DNA from: Stenotrophomonas sp. 704A1
GTDB lineage: Bacteria; Pseudomonadota; Gammaproteobacteria; Xanthomonadales; Xanthomonadaceae
Direction of reading: 5' to 3'
NCBI RefSeq assembly: GCF_030549525.1
Contig: NZ_CP130831.1
Span: forward strand, 3,931,501 to 3,995,500
Length of the DNA stretch: 64,000 nt
Shown here piece after piece: positions 44,120 to 52,899 of the stretch. Position 1 is the stretch's first letter, and each line of letters opens with the position of its first letter. A model generated the notes under the pieces. The model was given only the letters and a program-made list of their open reading frames with translations. It searched no databases and was not told the origin of the DNA. A program made the position numbers and the translations under genes.

Positions 44120-44671
44120 ATGATCCGATCCCCCTCCCCTGCCCGACACCTGCGCCGCTGGCTGCTCCGCGTCGTACTGCTGCTGATCGCCAGCGTCGGC
44201 GCCATGGCGTTGTGGAACAGCCCGTGGGCCGCCGCACCAAAGATGCTGTGGACACTCTCGCGCATGCCACCGGCCGCCGAACTGCCGGTGCCGGTGGACG
44301 GCGTGCGGCCGCGGCAGATCGCCGATACCTTCGGCGCACCACGCGGACGCGACCGCACCCACGCCGGCATCGATATCTTCGCCGCGCGCGGCACCCCGGT
44401 GCGCAGCGCAACCCCCGGCGTTGTCGCCGACATCCGCGACAGCGGCCTCGGTGGCCGCCAGGTCTGGGTGATCGGTCCCGGGCGCGAGCGCTACTACTAC
44501 GCGCACCTGGAAGACTGGGCCGAGGGCCTGGCGCGCGGCCAGGTGGTGCAACCGGGCGACCTGCTCGGCCATGTCGGCGACAGCGGCAACGCCAAGGGCA
44601 CGCCGCCGCACCTGCACTGGGGCATCTACGGCAGCGAAGGCGCCCGCGACCCGCGCCCGCTGCTGCGCTGA
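44120..44671 (+). CDS. M23 family metallopeptidase (LytM domain)
   Basis: This 183-residue membrane-anchored or exported protein has a hydrophobic N-terminal helix (LLRVVLLLIASVGAMALW) and a compact LytM/M23 peptidase domain. The zinc ligands are visible as H-x3-D in THAGIDIFAARGTPV and the H-x-H of PPHLHWGIY. Metal coordination is therefore complete, unlike EnvC/NlpD-type degenerate members. It should cut peptidoglycan cross-bridges in the periplasm. No SH3, LysM or coiled-coil part is present, so it is a minimal version. Confidence 0.9.
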   Translation: MIRSPSPARHLRRWLLRVVLLLIASVGAMALWNSPWAAAPKMLWTLSRMPPAAELPVPVDGVRPRQIADTFGAPRGRDRTHAGIDIFAARGTPVRSATPGVVADIRDSGLGGRQVWVIGPGRERYYYAHLEDWAEGLARGQVVQPGDLLGHVGDSGNAKGTPPHLHWGIYGSEGARDPRPLLR

Positions 44672-44733
44672 CCCGCGCGTTGCACCGTCGAACGCGGCGC
44701 GACCGGGCGTGCCATGCCGTTCACGGTTTGTAA

Positions 44734-44756
44734 ATAGGAATAGTTCGTATTACCAT
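44734..44756. promoter_or_regulatory. Candidate Fur box of the siderophore receptor gene
   Basis: An AT-rich dyad GGAATA-GTTCG-TATTACC (arms nearly complementary) lies about 105 bp before the receptor ATG in a 190-bp gap. Its AT content stands out from the GC-rich surroundings. Its form fits a degenerate Fur box, which would give iron-repressed expression. Confidence 0.55.
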
Positions 44757-44861
44757 TCCTTTCGTTTCCGGTGCCGCCAGGACGGCGTGCCCGTCCTTTT
44801 TCCCCCTGCGCCACGCCACTCTGGATGCCGGCCGAACGCATGTGCCCGTCCAGGAACCCCC

Positions 44862-47021
44862 ATGATCCGTCCCGCCTTCCGTCCCCTGCAGCCGCAGCGG
44901 CTCTCCCGTGCCGTGCTCGCCGCGCTCTGCGTCGTCACCCCGGCGGCCTTCGCTGAAACCGCCGCCGACCCGACCACGCTCGACAAGGTCGTGGTGAAGG
45001 GCGAGCGCGCCGAAGGCTACTCGGTGCGCCGCACGTCGGCCGGCACCCGCTTCGACCTCGCCCCGCGCGAGATCCCGCAGTCGGTCAGCATCATCAGCCA
45101 CCAGCGCATCGAAGATCAGAACCTGGACGACATCATCGACGTGCTGGCCAACACCACCGGTGTCACCAGCACCCAGTCCGACAGCGAGCGCACCGAGTTC
45201 TACGCGCGCGGCTTCTACATCGATGCCTACCAGTTCGATGGCCTGCCGACGCAGATGGTGCAGAACTGGAGCTACGGCGATTCCGGCCTGGACCTGGCGC
45301 TGTATGACCGCGTGGAAGTGGTCCGCGGCGCCACCGGCCTGCTCAGCGGCGCCGGCAATCCGTCGGCCTCGGTGAACCTGATCCGCAAGCACGCCGACAG
45401 CGCCGAGCTGGCCGGCAGCGTGTCGGTGAACGTCGGCAGCTGGGGCCGCACCCGCACCACCGTGGACGTGGGCAGCGCGCTCAACGCCAGCGGCAGCGTG
45501 CGTGGCCGCGTGATCGGCAGCTATCTGGACACCGACGCGCAGATGGATCGCTACAACCAGCACAAGACCCTGGGCTATGTGGTGATCGATGCCGACCTGA
45601 CTCCGGACACCCAGCTGAGCGTCGGCTACGACTACCAGCAGAAGCGCGCCAACGGCGCGACCTGGGGCGGCTTCCCGATGCTGTTCTCCGACGGCAGCCC
45701 GACCGGCTACGACGAATCGTTCAACGCCAGCCCGGACTGGACCTACTGGGACACCACCAGCAAGCGCGCGTTCGCCACCCTGCAGCATGCCTTCAGCAAC
45801 GGCTGGAAGTTCAAGATCGGCGCCACCCACGATGAGACCAAGGCCGACGACAAGCTGTTCTACCCGGCCTACAACGACTGGGTCACCGGTGCCTCCTTCT
45901 TCGACAAGAACACCGGTGCCGGCATTTCGCCGTCGTCCGGCTTCTACAACACCGAGCGCAAGGTCACCGGCGTCGATGGCTATGTCGATGGGCCGTTCCA
46001 GCTGTTCGGCCGCGAACACCAGCTGATGGCAGGCCTGAGCTACAACAAGCGCGACTACGCCAACTACGGCGATTACCAGGTCGGCGGCGCCGGCCAGACC
46101 TGGAACCCGTTCACCAGCTACCTCAACTGGACCGGCAACATCGCCGAGCCGAACTGGAACCCGCTGGCGCTGGCCAGTGAAGGCACCATCACCCAGAAGG
46201 CCGGCTACGTGGCCGCCCGCCTGTCGCTGGCCGATCCGCTGAAGCTGATCCTCGGTGCGCGCTACACCGACTGGAAGAGCGAAGGTGAAGGCGCCGACCG
46301 CTCGCACAAGGAAACCACGCCCTACGCCGGCCTGGTGTTCGACATCAACGACACCTACTCGACCTATGCCAGCTACACCGAGATCTTCCAGCCGCAGACG
46401 CTGAAGGACCGCAATGGCAGCTACCTCGACCCGGTCGACGGCAAGAGCTACGAAGTGGGCGTGAAGGGCGCCTGGTTCGACAACCGCCTGAATGCCTCGC
46501 TGGCGGTGTTCCGCATCGAGCAGGACAACGTCGGCCAGATCACCGGCGAGCCGGTGCCCGGCAGCCAGAACGAATTCGCCTATCGCGCCGCGCGCGGTAC
46601 GGTCAGCCGTGGCTTCGAGTTCGAGCTGAACGGTGAACTGGCACCGGGCTGGAACGCGACCTTCGGTGCCTCGCGTTACGTGGCCAAGGACGCCAACGAT
46701 GCCGACATCAACACCAACCTGCCGCAGACCGCGCTGAAGCTGTTCACCAGCTACACCCCGCAATCGCTGCAGGCGCTGACCGTCGGCGGTGGTGCCAACT
46801 GGCAGAACCGGATCTATTACGCGGTTCCGGCCTACGGCCGCATCGAGCAGAGCGGCTATGCGCTGGTCAGTGCGTTCGTGCGCTACCGCATCTCGCCGGA
46901 GTTCAGCGTGCAGGCCAACCTCAACAACCTGCTGGACAAGAAGTACCTGTCGCAGATCAATGGCTACGGGGCCTACGGCGATGGCCGCAACGGCTCGCTG
47001 ACCTTCACCTGGTCGTTCTGA
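44862..47021 (+). CDS. TonB-dependent siderophore receptor
   Basis: This ferric-siderophore receptor of the FhuE/FpvA type has 719 residues. A signal peptide ends near AAFAE (residue 27). The TonB box DKVVVKGER is followed by the plug segments FDLAPREIPQSVSIISHQRIEDQNLDDIIDVL and YDRVEVVRGATGLLSGAGNPSASVNLIRK, which are diagnostic of the siderophore-receptor family. The barrel ends in Phe (LTFTWSF). There is no N-terminal signalling domain, so it is not a transducer. GGAACCCCC precedes the ATG, and a Fur-like dyad lies upstream. It is convergent with the next TonB receptor gene. Confidence 0.93.
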   Translation: MIRPAFRPLQPQRLSRAVLAALCVVTPAAFAETAADPTTLDKVVVKGERAEGYSVRRTSAGTRFDLAPREIPQSVSIISHQRIEDQNLDDIIDVLANTTGVTSTQSDSERTEFYARGFYIDAYQFDGLPTQMVQNWSYGDSGLDLALYDRVEVVRGATGLLSGAGNPSASVNLIRKHADSAELAGSVSVNVGSWGRTRTTVDVGSALNASGSVRGRVIGSYLDTDAQMDRYNQHKTLGYVVIDADLTPDTQLSVGYDYQQKRANGATWGGFPMLFSDGSPTGYDESFNASPDWTYWDTTSKRAFATLQHAFSNGWKFKIGATHDETKADDKLFYPAYNDWVTGASFFDKNTGAGISPSSGFYNTERKVTGVDGYVDGPFQLFGREHQLMAGLSYNKRDYANYGDYQVGGAGQTWNPFTSYLNWTGNIAEPNWNPLALASEGTITQKAGYVAARLSLADPLKLILGARYTDWKSEGEGADRSHKETTPYAGLVFDINDTYSTYASYTEIFQPQTLKDRNGSYLDPVDGKSYEVGVKGAWFDNRLNASLAVFRIEQDNVGQITGEPVPGSQNEFAYRAARGTVSRGFEFELNGELAPGWNATFGASRYVAKDANDADINTNLPQTALKLFTSYTPQSLQALTVGGGANWQNRIYYAVPAYGRIEQSGYALVSAFVRYRISPEFSVQANLNNLLDKKYLSQINGYGAYGDGRNGSLTFTWSF

Positions 47022-47027
47022 TGCAGA

Positions 47028-47052
47028 GGGCGCCGGGCGATTCCCGGCGCCC
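47028..47052 (+). terminator. GC hairpin after the siderophore receptor gene
   Basis: GGGCGCCGGG and CCCGGCGCCC form a perfect 10-bp stem 6 bp after the stop codon. It lacks a T tail but is strong enough to act as a terminator or a 3' protective hairpin. Confidence 0.65.
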
Positions 47053-47073
47053 TGCGTCGTGTACGCGGTTTTT

Positions 47074-47135
47074 GTAGAGTCGAGCCATGCTCGACTGGCT
47101 TTCGCGCAAAGCAGCCGAGCATGGCTCGGCTCTAC
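47074..47135. repeat. Inverted pair of GTAGAGTCGAGCC repeats between convergent receptors
   Basis: A GTAGAGTCGAGCC palindrome (47074-47097) faces an inverted relative (47112-47135, CAGCCGAGC...CTCTAC) across 14 bp. Together they can fold into one long imperfect hairpin centred in the gap between two convergent TonB receptor genes. Confidence 0.9.
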
Positions 47136-47137
47136 AA

Positions 47138-47162
47138 CGGCGCCGGGCTGAACCCGGCGCCG
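47138..47162 (-). terminator. GC hairpin after the second receptor gene
   Basis: CGGCGCCGGG and CCCGGCGCCG form a perfect 10-bp stem 7 bp beyond the minus-strand receptor stop. It nearly mirrors the hairpin at 47028-47052, so each receptor ends with the same type of stem. Confidence 0.65.
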
Positions 47163-47169
47163 TCCTTCG

Positions 47170-50034
47170 TCAGAACCGCAGGTCCGCGCGCAGGTACCAG
47201 TAGCGCCCACGCGGGATGTCGTAGGTCGAGGCGTCGTAGCCGTTCAACGAGCACGACAGGCAGATCGGCGGGTCCTTGTCGAACACGTTGTTCAGGCCTG
47301 CCGTCAGCTGCAGGCCCTTCATCCAGTCGATCTTGTAGCCCACCTGCAGGTCGTGGAAGGTGGTGGCCGACAGCGTGTTGGTGCCAGCCGTCTGGTTGCT
47401 GCACACCGGGAACGCCACCGCATCTCCGCATTCCTCGGTCAGCTCGGAGATGTGCCGCACCGTCCAGTTCGCGCTCCAGTTGTCCAGCGTCCAGCCGATG
47501 CTGGCATTGCTGGTCCATTCCGGGATCGAGCTGTCGGCCACTTCCACGCCCGGCTCCTGCGGCTGCCGTTGCCCGGCCGCACCGGTGGCCTCGTAGCGGC
47601 CGACGAAGGTGTTCTTCCAGCCCAGCTTGAACTGGCCGATCGAACTCTGCGGCAGCGTCCAGAACAGATCCACGTCCCAGCCATCGGTCTTGATCGAGCC
47701 GAGGTTGGTCAGGCGGTTGTTGAAGCTGCTGACCGCACCGGTGCTGGCACGGGTGATGCCCTCGCAGTAGATCGGGTCAAGCGTATCCACGCACAGGTCC
47801 AGCTGGGTCTGCGCGTTGATCGCCTGGATCGCACCATCGATGTTGTGGCGGTAGAACGTCACTTCCACGTCGAAGCGCTCCGACCAGGAGGTATCGTTGC
47901 CGAACCACGGGCTCCACACGAAACCGGCACTGAAGCTGCGCGACCGCTCCGGCTCCAGCTCGCGGTTGCCGCCGGTGGTCACCGAGATCTGCGAGTTGGC
48001 CTGCTGGAAGCCCGCTGGCACGCCCAGTGCAGCGCAGTTGGCGGCACTGCCGCGCGGCGCGGTGCCACCGAGGCCGATCGAGCACGGATCGAACAACTGC
48101 AGATCGGCGCGCGCAGCCGAGCCGTACAGCTCGCCGATCGACGGTGCACGGAAGCCTTCGGCATAGGTGGTGCGCAGCACGAAGTCATCGGTCACCTGCC
48201 AGCGCAGGCCGTACTTGGGCGTGAACTCGCCGCCGAAGGTCGAGTAGTCCGAATAGCGCCCGGCCAGGCTCAGGTCCAGCTTCTTGCCCAGCGCCGAGTC
48301 GGCGAAGATCGGCACGCTCAGCTCCAGGTAGGCTTCATTGACGTCGTAGGAGCCCGAGGTGGGCTGCGACGGCACGCCGTTGTAATGGCCGATCACGGTG
48401 AGCGGATCGGGCTGGTACCACCCTTCGTACTTGCGGTACTCGTAGCCGGTGGCGAAGGACACCGGGCCGGCCGGCAGGGTGAACAGGTCGCTGGACAGGT
48501 TGGCGGTGAACAGGCTCAGCTCGTTCTGGCTGCGGTCACGCACCACCGGCTGGATCCAGCGCAGCATGTCCGGGGTGATCGAACCTGCGCCGCCGAAGAT
48601 GTTCAGTGGTACGCAGCCCGGCGTGGCCGCACACACCGCCGGGTCACCCAGCGCCATGTTCACGTTGAAGATGTTGTAGCTGCCGTAGTTGGTCTGTTCG
48701 GCCTTGTTCTTGCTGTACATGCCGTTGACGTCCCAGTACCAGCTGCGGTCCGCCGCCTGGAAATTGCCGACCAGGCCGGTGGCGAAGTAGGTGGTGTTGA
48801 CCTCCTGTTCGAACACGCGCGCGCCCCCCTCCACCGGGCGCCGGCCGATCAGGCTCATGTTGCCCGACGACACCAGGTCGAAGCCGAACGGGTTGTACGG
48901 GTTCAGCGCGGAGACCACGATGTTGTCGGCCAGTGGATTGCCGGTAGCGCCATCGGGGCCGAAGAACAACGGCTCGGGACCGGCCTGGTTGGTCGATTCG
49001 CGGCGGTTGCCCAGCGCCTTGACGTACCACTGCACGTTGTCGGTGATGTCGAAGCGGAACTGGCCGAACAGGCCTTTGCGCTCGGACGGCGTCAGCACCA
49101 TGTTGTATTCGGCGAAGTTGAAGCGGTCGGCACTGGTGAAGCAGTGGTAGTCATCGGTGCGGTTGCAGCCGGCGCTGCCGTCGTAACGCGGGCTGCTCAC
49201 GCCGGTGTTGGGCACGATGTCCTGCTCGGCACCGGTGTTGGGATCGACGAAGGCGAAACGCCCCTGCGGAATGCCGCCGCTGCCGAAGGCCAGGCCGGTC
49301 CCCGGGATCGGGAAGCGCGACTGCTCGCGGTCGCGGGCGAACACCGGGTCCTGCTTGGTCCAGCTGGCACCGAGGAACAGGCTGTAGCGATCGCCACTCT
49401 TGCCCCACGCCAGGTCCACGCCCTTCTGCGTGCCGTCGCCCTTGCTGTACTCCCCGTAGTTCAGGGTCACCTGGCCGCCATCGAAGTCGCGGCGGGTGAT
49501 GATGTTGACCACGCCGGCGATGGCATCGGAGCCGTACAGCGACGATGCGCCGTCTTCCAGCACCTCGATGCGTTCGACGATGGCCAGCGGGATGGTGTTG
49601 AGGTCGGTCGCCGCACCGACGCCCGATGCGGATGACTCGTTGACCCAGCGGATGCCGTCGACCAGCACCAGCACGCGCTTGGCACCGAGGTGGCGCAGGT
49701 CGACCTGCGCCGAGCCGGCACCGACACCGCTGCCGTCCGGCGGGAAGCCGAAGTTGCCGGACGAGTTGAACTTGGCGTTCAGCGCCGAACCCGAACCGGT
49801 CAACTGCTGCAGCACCTCACCGATGGAGGTCAGGCCGGTGCGCTCGATATCGGCGCGGTTGAGGGTCTGGACCGGTACCTGGCCTTCAACTTCAGCGCGC
49901 TTGATGCGGGTGCCGGTGACTTCAACGCGGTCAAGGTCGGTGGTCGTGGATTGGGCCGCAGCGCCCAACGGTGCCAGGGCGGTCACGCACAGCGCAACGG
50001 CAACCGCCAACGGGCGGTGGTGCAGGTGGTTCAT
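47170..50034 (-). CDS. Large TonB-dependent receptor (no siderophore signature)
   Basis: This 954-residue outer membrane receptor belongs to the large class common in xanthomonads and sphingomonads that often imports carbohydrates, peptides or other organic nutrients. A signal peptide ends at GAAAQ (residue 28). The TonB box [14 protein letters not shown] is followed by a plug with [21 protein letters not shown] and [28 protein letters not shown]. The barrel contains the class-typical [18 protein letters not shown] and ends in Phe (LRADLRF). GGAGAGAGAGCG lies before the ATG. A lone exbD gene follows upstream on the same strand. Two inverted repeats lie in the promoter region. Confidence 0.9.
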   Translation of the reverse strand: MNHLHHRPLAVAVALCVTALAPLGAAAQSTTTDLDRVEVTGTRIKRAEVEGQVPVQTLNRADIERTGLTSIGEVLQQLTGSGSALNAKFNSSGNFGFPPDGSGVGAGSAQVDLRHLGAKRVLVLVDGIRWVNESSASGVGAATDLNTIPLAIVERIEVLEDGASSLYGSDAIAGVVNIITRRDFDGGQVTLNYGEYSKGDGTQKGVDLAWGKSGDRYSLFLGASWTKQDPVFARDREQSRFPIPGTGLAFGSGGIPQGRFAFVDPNTGAEQDIVPNTGVSSPRYDGSAGCNRTDDYHCFTSADRFNFAEYNMVLTPSERKGLFGQFRFDITDNVQWYVKALGNRRESTNQAGPEPLFFGPDGATGNPLADNIVVSALNPYNPFGFDLVSSGNMSLIGRRPVEGGARVFEQEVNTTYFATGLVGNFQAADRSWYWDVNGMYSKNKAEQTNYGSYNIFNVNMALGDPAVCAATPGCVPLNIFGGAGSITPDMLRWIQPVVRDRSQNELSLFTANLSSDLFTLPAGPVSFATGYEYRKYEGWYQPDPLTVIGHYNGVPSQPTSGSYDVNEAYLELSVPIFADSALGKKLDLSLAGRYSDYSTFGGEFTPKYGLRWQVTDDFVLRTTYAEGFRAPSIGELYGSAARADLQLFDPCSIGLGGTAPRGSAANCAALGVPAGFQQANSQISVTTGGNRELEPERSRSFSAGFVWSPWFGNDTSWSERFDVEVTFYRHNIDGAIQAINAQTQLDLCVDTLDPIYCEGITRASTGAVSSFNNRLTNLGSIKTDGWDVDLFWTLPQSSIGQFKLGWKNTFVGRYEATGAAGQRQPQEPGVEVADSSIPEWTSNASIGWTLDNWSANWTVRHISELTEECGDAVAFPVCSNQTAGTNTLSATTFHDLQVGYKIDWMKGLQLTAGLNNVFDKDPPICLSCSLNGYDASTYDIPRGRYWYLRADLRF

Positions 50035-50101
50035 TCGCTCTCTCTCCAAAGGAATGTCGGGATGACTGCCGCGCCGCCTTCTGCACGGCGGCCGCGTCTC
50101 C

Positions 50102-50187
50102 TTTGTAAACAAACGGTAAAAGGCATGGCGTGATGACCGACACCAATTCACGCGCTTTTGACGAATCTGAAAGGCGATAGCGTCAAA
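50102..50187. promoter_or_regulatory. Two inverted repeats upstream of the large TonB receptor
   Basis: TTTGT-AA-ACAAA (50102-50113) sits about 68 bp before the receptor ATG. A second dyad, TTTGACG (50157-50163) with CGTCAAA (50181-50187), has arms of 7 bp and a 17-bp spacer. Both are AT-rich against a GC-rich background. They could bind a substrate-responsive regulator, or mark the promoter. No regulator gene is adjacent. Confidence 0.45.
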
Positions 50188-50233
50188 TTGCAGCGTATTT
50201 ACCGAAATGTGCGAACGACACTCTGCCGCTGCG

Positions 50234-50260
50234 GTAGCGCCGGGCCATGCCCGGCGGAAT
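50234..50260 (+). repeat. SMAG repeat between exbD and the TonB receptor gene
   Basis: GTAGCGCCGGGCCATGCCCG followed by GCGG forms a SMAG palindrome just beyond the exbD terminator. It lies outside any gene. Confidence 0.85.
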
Positions 50261-50284
50261 GCGGCCTTCCCGCAGGAAGGCCGC
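50261..50284 (-). terminator. Perfect hairpin after exbD
   Basis: GCGGCCTTCC and GGAAGGCCGC pair perfectly around CGCA, 12 bp past the exbD stop. With no long T run it is a moderate terminator candidate that would separate exbD from the receptor gene downstream. Confidence 0.65.
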
Positions 50285-50296
50285 ACGGCGGATCCA

Positions 50297-50704
50297 TCAC
50301 TGCACGAAGGCGATGCGTTCCATGCCGGTGGCTTCGGCCGCCGCCAGGATCTTCGCCATGCCCTGGTATTCGGCCGCTGGATCGGTACTGATGCGCAGCT
50401 CCGGCAGGTTGCCGGCGTGCGTGCTGGCCTGCGCCTGCAGCCGCGCCTGCAGATCGCCGAGGGCCATCGGCTGGCCGTCCCAGCTCAGCTGGTTGCCTGC
50501 ATCCAGGCGCAGCGCGATCGGCGGTGGCGGCTCCGGGCGTTCGACAACCCGATCGGTGGCCTGCGGCAACTGCACGGTGATCGGCCGCGACAGCATCGGC
50601 GCGGTCACGATGAAGATGATCAACAACACCAGCATCACATCCACCAGTGGCGTGACATTGATGTCCGCCAATGGGCCGCTCCTTCCTGCGCTGCTGAACG
50701 CCAT
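50297..50704 (-). CDS. exbD: ExbD/TolR family biopolymer transport protein
   Basis: This 135-residue inner membrane protein has one helix (NVTPLVDVMLVLLIIFIVTAPML) that carries the proton-coupling Asp of ExbD, and a periplasmic domain ending ISTDPAAEYQGMAKILAAAEATGMERIAFVQ. ExbD works with ExbB and TonB to energise outer membrane receptors. No exbB or tonB gene is adjacent, so it must use partners encoded elsewhere, unless it has become specialised for the large receptor encoded downstream on the same strand. GGGAGCGGCAC precedes the start. Confidence 0.92.
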   Translation of the reverse strand: MAFSSAGRSGPLADINVTPLVDVMLVLLIIFIVTAPMLSRPITVQLPQATDRVVERPEPPPPIALRLDAGNQLSWDGQPMALGDLQARLQAQASTHAGNLPELRISTDPAAEYQGMAKILAAAEATGMERIAFVQ

Positions 50705-50868
50705 GTGCCGCTCCCTGTGCAGGGCCGGTTGCCCTGAAGCCGAACTTACGCCCGGTCACGCCCGCTGCGGCAGGGCCGATGCGGGTGTCATTCAGCTGTC
50801 GTTTGTCCTCGTAGCGCGTGCACGCGATGCGAAACTGAATTCAGCCACTGCCCGCTATGCTGCTGGGC

Positions 50869-52842
50869 ATGACCCGACGATCTTCGACCGCCCTGTCCCT
50901 GCTTCCACTGGCCGCCACGCTGCTGATCGGCTGCGCCAGTGCCCAGTCCCTCGATGCCCAGAACGCGCAGCTGAAGGCCGCCATCGCGGCCGCCGAACGC
51001 GGCCAGTTCGATCCCGGCCAGGCCGCTGCGCTCAGCCGCCACCCCGCCTATGGCTGGCTGGAATACGCCAATCTGCGGCGCAACATCGACACCGTTGATA
51101 CCGCACAGGCGCAGGCCTTCCTGAAGCGCTACCAGGGCCAGGCCGTCGCCAACAGTTTCCGCAGCGCGTGGCTGCCGTCGCTGGCGCGTCGCCAGGACTG
51201 GCCGACGCTGCTGGCCAACTGGGCGCCCACCGACAACCTCGGGCTGCGCTGCGCGCAGCTCACCGCGCGCCAGGCCACCGGCAAGCTCGATCCGCAGTGG
51301 ATCGGCGAGGCCCAGGAGCTGTGGCGCAGGAACGGCAAATCACTGCCCGACGCGTGCGATGCCGTGTTCGCCGTACTGCAGGCGCAGGGCGGCCTGAGCG
51401 ATGCACTGCGCTGGGAGCGCATCGACGCAGCGGCCGATGCCCAGCAACCGGCGGTGATGCGTTCGGCCGCACGTGGCCTGCCTGCGGCCGAGCTGGCGCT
51501 GGCCAACACCTACGCCGCCTTTGTCGACCAGCCCAACGCCAGCGCGCTCAACTGGCCGCGCAGTGAACGCAGCCGGCGCATCGCCACCGATGGCCTGGAA
51601 AAGCTGGCCAAGGCCGACCCCGGCGCCACCGAGCAGCAGCTGCCGCAGTACGCGCAGGCGCTCGGCCTCAGCGCCGAACAGCAGGCCCAGGTGCGGTACC
51701 AGATCGCGTTGTGGACGGTGGCGTCCTACCTGCCCGATTCGGCGCGGCGCCTGAATGCCGTGCCGGACTCGGCCTACGACGCGCGTCTGCACGAATGGCG
51801 CGTCCGCGAAGCGATGTCGCGCGGTGACTGGCCGGCCACGCTGGCCGCGATCCGCAAGATGGGCCCGACCCAGCGCAATGATTCGCGCTGGCGCTATTTC
51901 GAAGGCCGCATGCTGGAGAAGACCGGACAGGCCCAGCAGGCCCAGGCCTTGTTCCGCGAAGCGGCGCGCGCGCCGACGTTCCATGGCTTCCTCGCCGCGG
52001 ACAAGGCACAGCAGCCCTACACGCTGTGCCCGTGGAAGCCCAACGACAGCGCGCAGGCGCAGGCGGTGGTGGCGCGCGACCCGGCCATCCAGCGCGCGAT
52101 GGCGCTGTACCAGATCGATCGCACCGGCTGGGCGGTCGCCGAGTGGAACAGCGCGCTGGCGCGCTTCGATGACACCCAGCGCCGGCTCGCCGTGCGCGTG
52201 GCGCAGGACAACGGCTGGTTCGACCGTGCGGTGTTCGCGCTCGGCAAGCAGCCGCAGGAACAGCGCCTGTACGATCTGCGCTTCCCGCTGCATCACGACG
52301 CCACCATCCGCCGCGAATCGGCGCGCAACGCGATCGACCCGGCCTGGGTGGCCGCCGAGATCCGCGCCGAGAGCACCTTTACGCCGCGTGCGCGCTCGCC
52401 TGCCAATGCCATGGGCCTGATGCAGGTCTTGCCGGCCACCGGTGCCGGCGTGGCCAAGTCGATCGGCCTGACCGGTTATGGCGGCGCCGACAGCCTGTAC
52501 GACCCGGACACCAACATCGCCATCGGCACGGCCTACCTGCGGCAGCTGATGAACAAGTACGACGGCCTGCCGTACGTGACCATCGCCGCCTACAACGCCG
52601 GCCCGACCCCGACCGCCCGCTGGCAGAGCCAGCGCCCGGGCTTCGATCCGGACCTGTGGATCGAAACCATCAGCTACAAGGAAACGCGCGAGTACGTGGC
52701 CCGCGTGCTGGCCTTCAGCGTGATCTACGACTGGCGCCTCAACGGCGATGCGCTGCCGCTGAGCGACCGCCTGATGGGCCGCCTGGTGGACAAGCGCAAG
52801 GCCTTCACCTGCGCGGCCGACGCCGACCAGGGCGGGGATTGA
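50869..52842 (+). CDS. slt: Soluble lytic murein transglycosylase (Slt70-like)
   Basis: This periplasmic muramidase cleaves glycan strands to 1,6-anhydro products. It has 657 residues: a signal peptide ending near CASAQ, a long alpha-superhelical U and L domain, and the C-terminal catalytic domain. The active Glu lies in AAEIRAESTFTPRARSPANAMGLMQVLPATG, with GTAYLRQLMNKYDGLPYVTIAAYNAGP following. The start at 50869 (MTRRSS) is preferred because TATGCT around 50857 may be promoter sequence. cca follows with a SMAG repeat between. Confidence 0.95.
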   Translation: MTRRSSTALSLLPLAATLLIGCASAQSLDAQNAQLKAAIAAAERGQFDPGQAAALSRHPAYGWLEYANLRRNIDTVDTAQAQAFLKRYQGQAVANSFRSAWLPSLARRQDWPTLLANWAPTDNLGLRCAQLTARQATGKLDPQWIGEAQELWRRNGKSLPDACDAVFAVLQAQGGLSDALRWERIDAAADAQQPAVMRSAARGLPAAELALANTYAAFVDQPNASALNWPRSERSRRIATDGLEKLAKADPGATEQQLPQYAQALGLSAEQQAQVRYQIALWTVASYLPDSARRLNAVPDSAYDARLHEWRVREAMSRGDWPATLAAIRKMGPTQRNDSRWRYFEGRMLEKTGQAQQAQALFREAARAPTFHGFLAADKAQQPYTLCPWKPNDSAQAQAVVARDPAIQRAMALYQIDRTGWAVAEWNSALARFDDTQRRLAVRVAQDNGWFDRAVFALGKQPQEQRLYDLRFPLHHDATIRRESARNAIDPAWVAAEIRAESTFTPRARSPANAMGLMQVLPATGAGVAKSIGLTGYGGADSLYDPDTNIAIGTAYLRQLMNKYDGLPYVTIAAYNAGPTPTARWQSQRPGFDPDLWIETISYKETREYVARVLAFSVIYDWRLNGDALPLSDRLMGRLVDKRKAFTCAADADQGGD

Positions 52843-52855
52843 TCGCGTTGCATCG

Positions 52856-52880
52856 GTAGCGCCGGGCCATGCCCGGCGCC
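52856..52880 (+). repeat. SMAG repeat between slt and cca
   Basis: GTAGCGCCGGGCCATGCCCG lies in the 57-bp gap after slt and before cca. It may reduce read-through from slt. Confidence 0.85.
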
Positions 52881-52899
52881 ACCGTGTCATCATGCCCCC

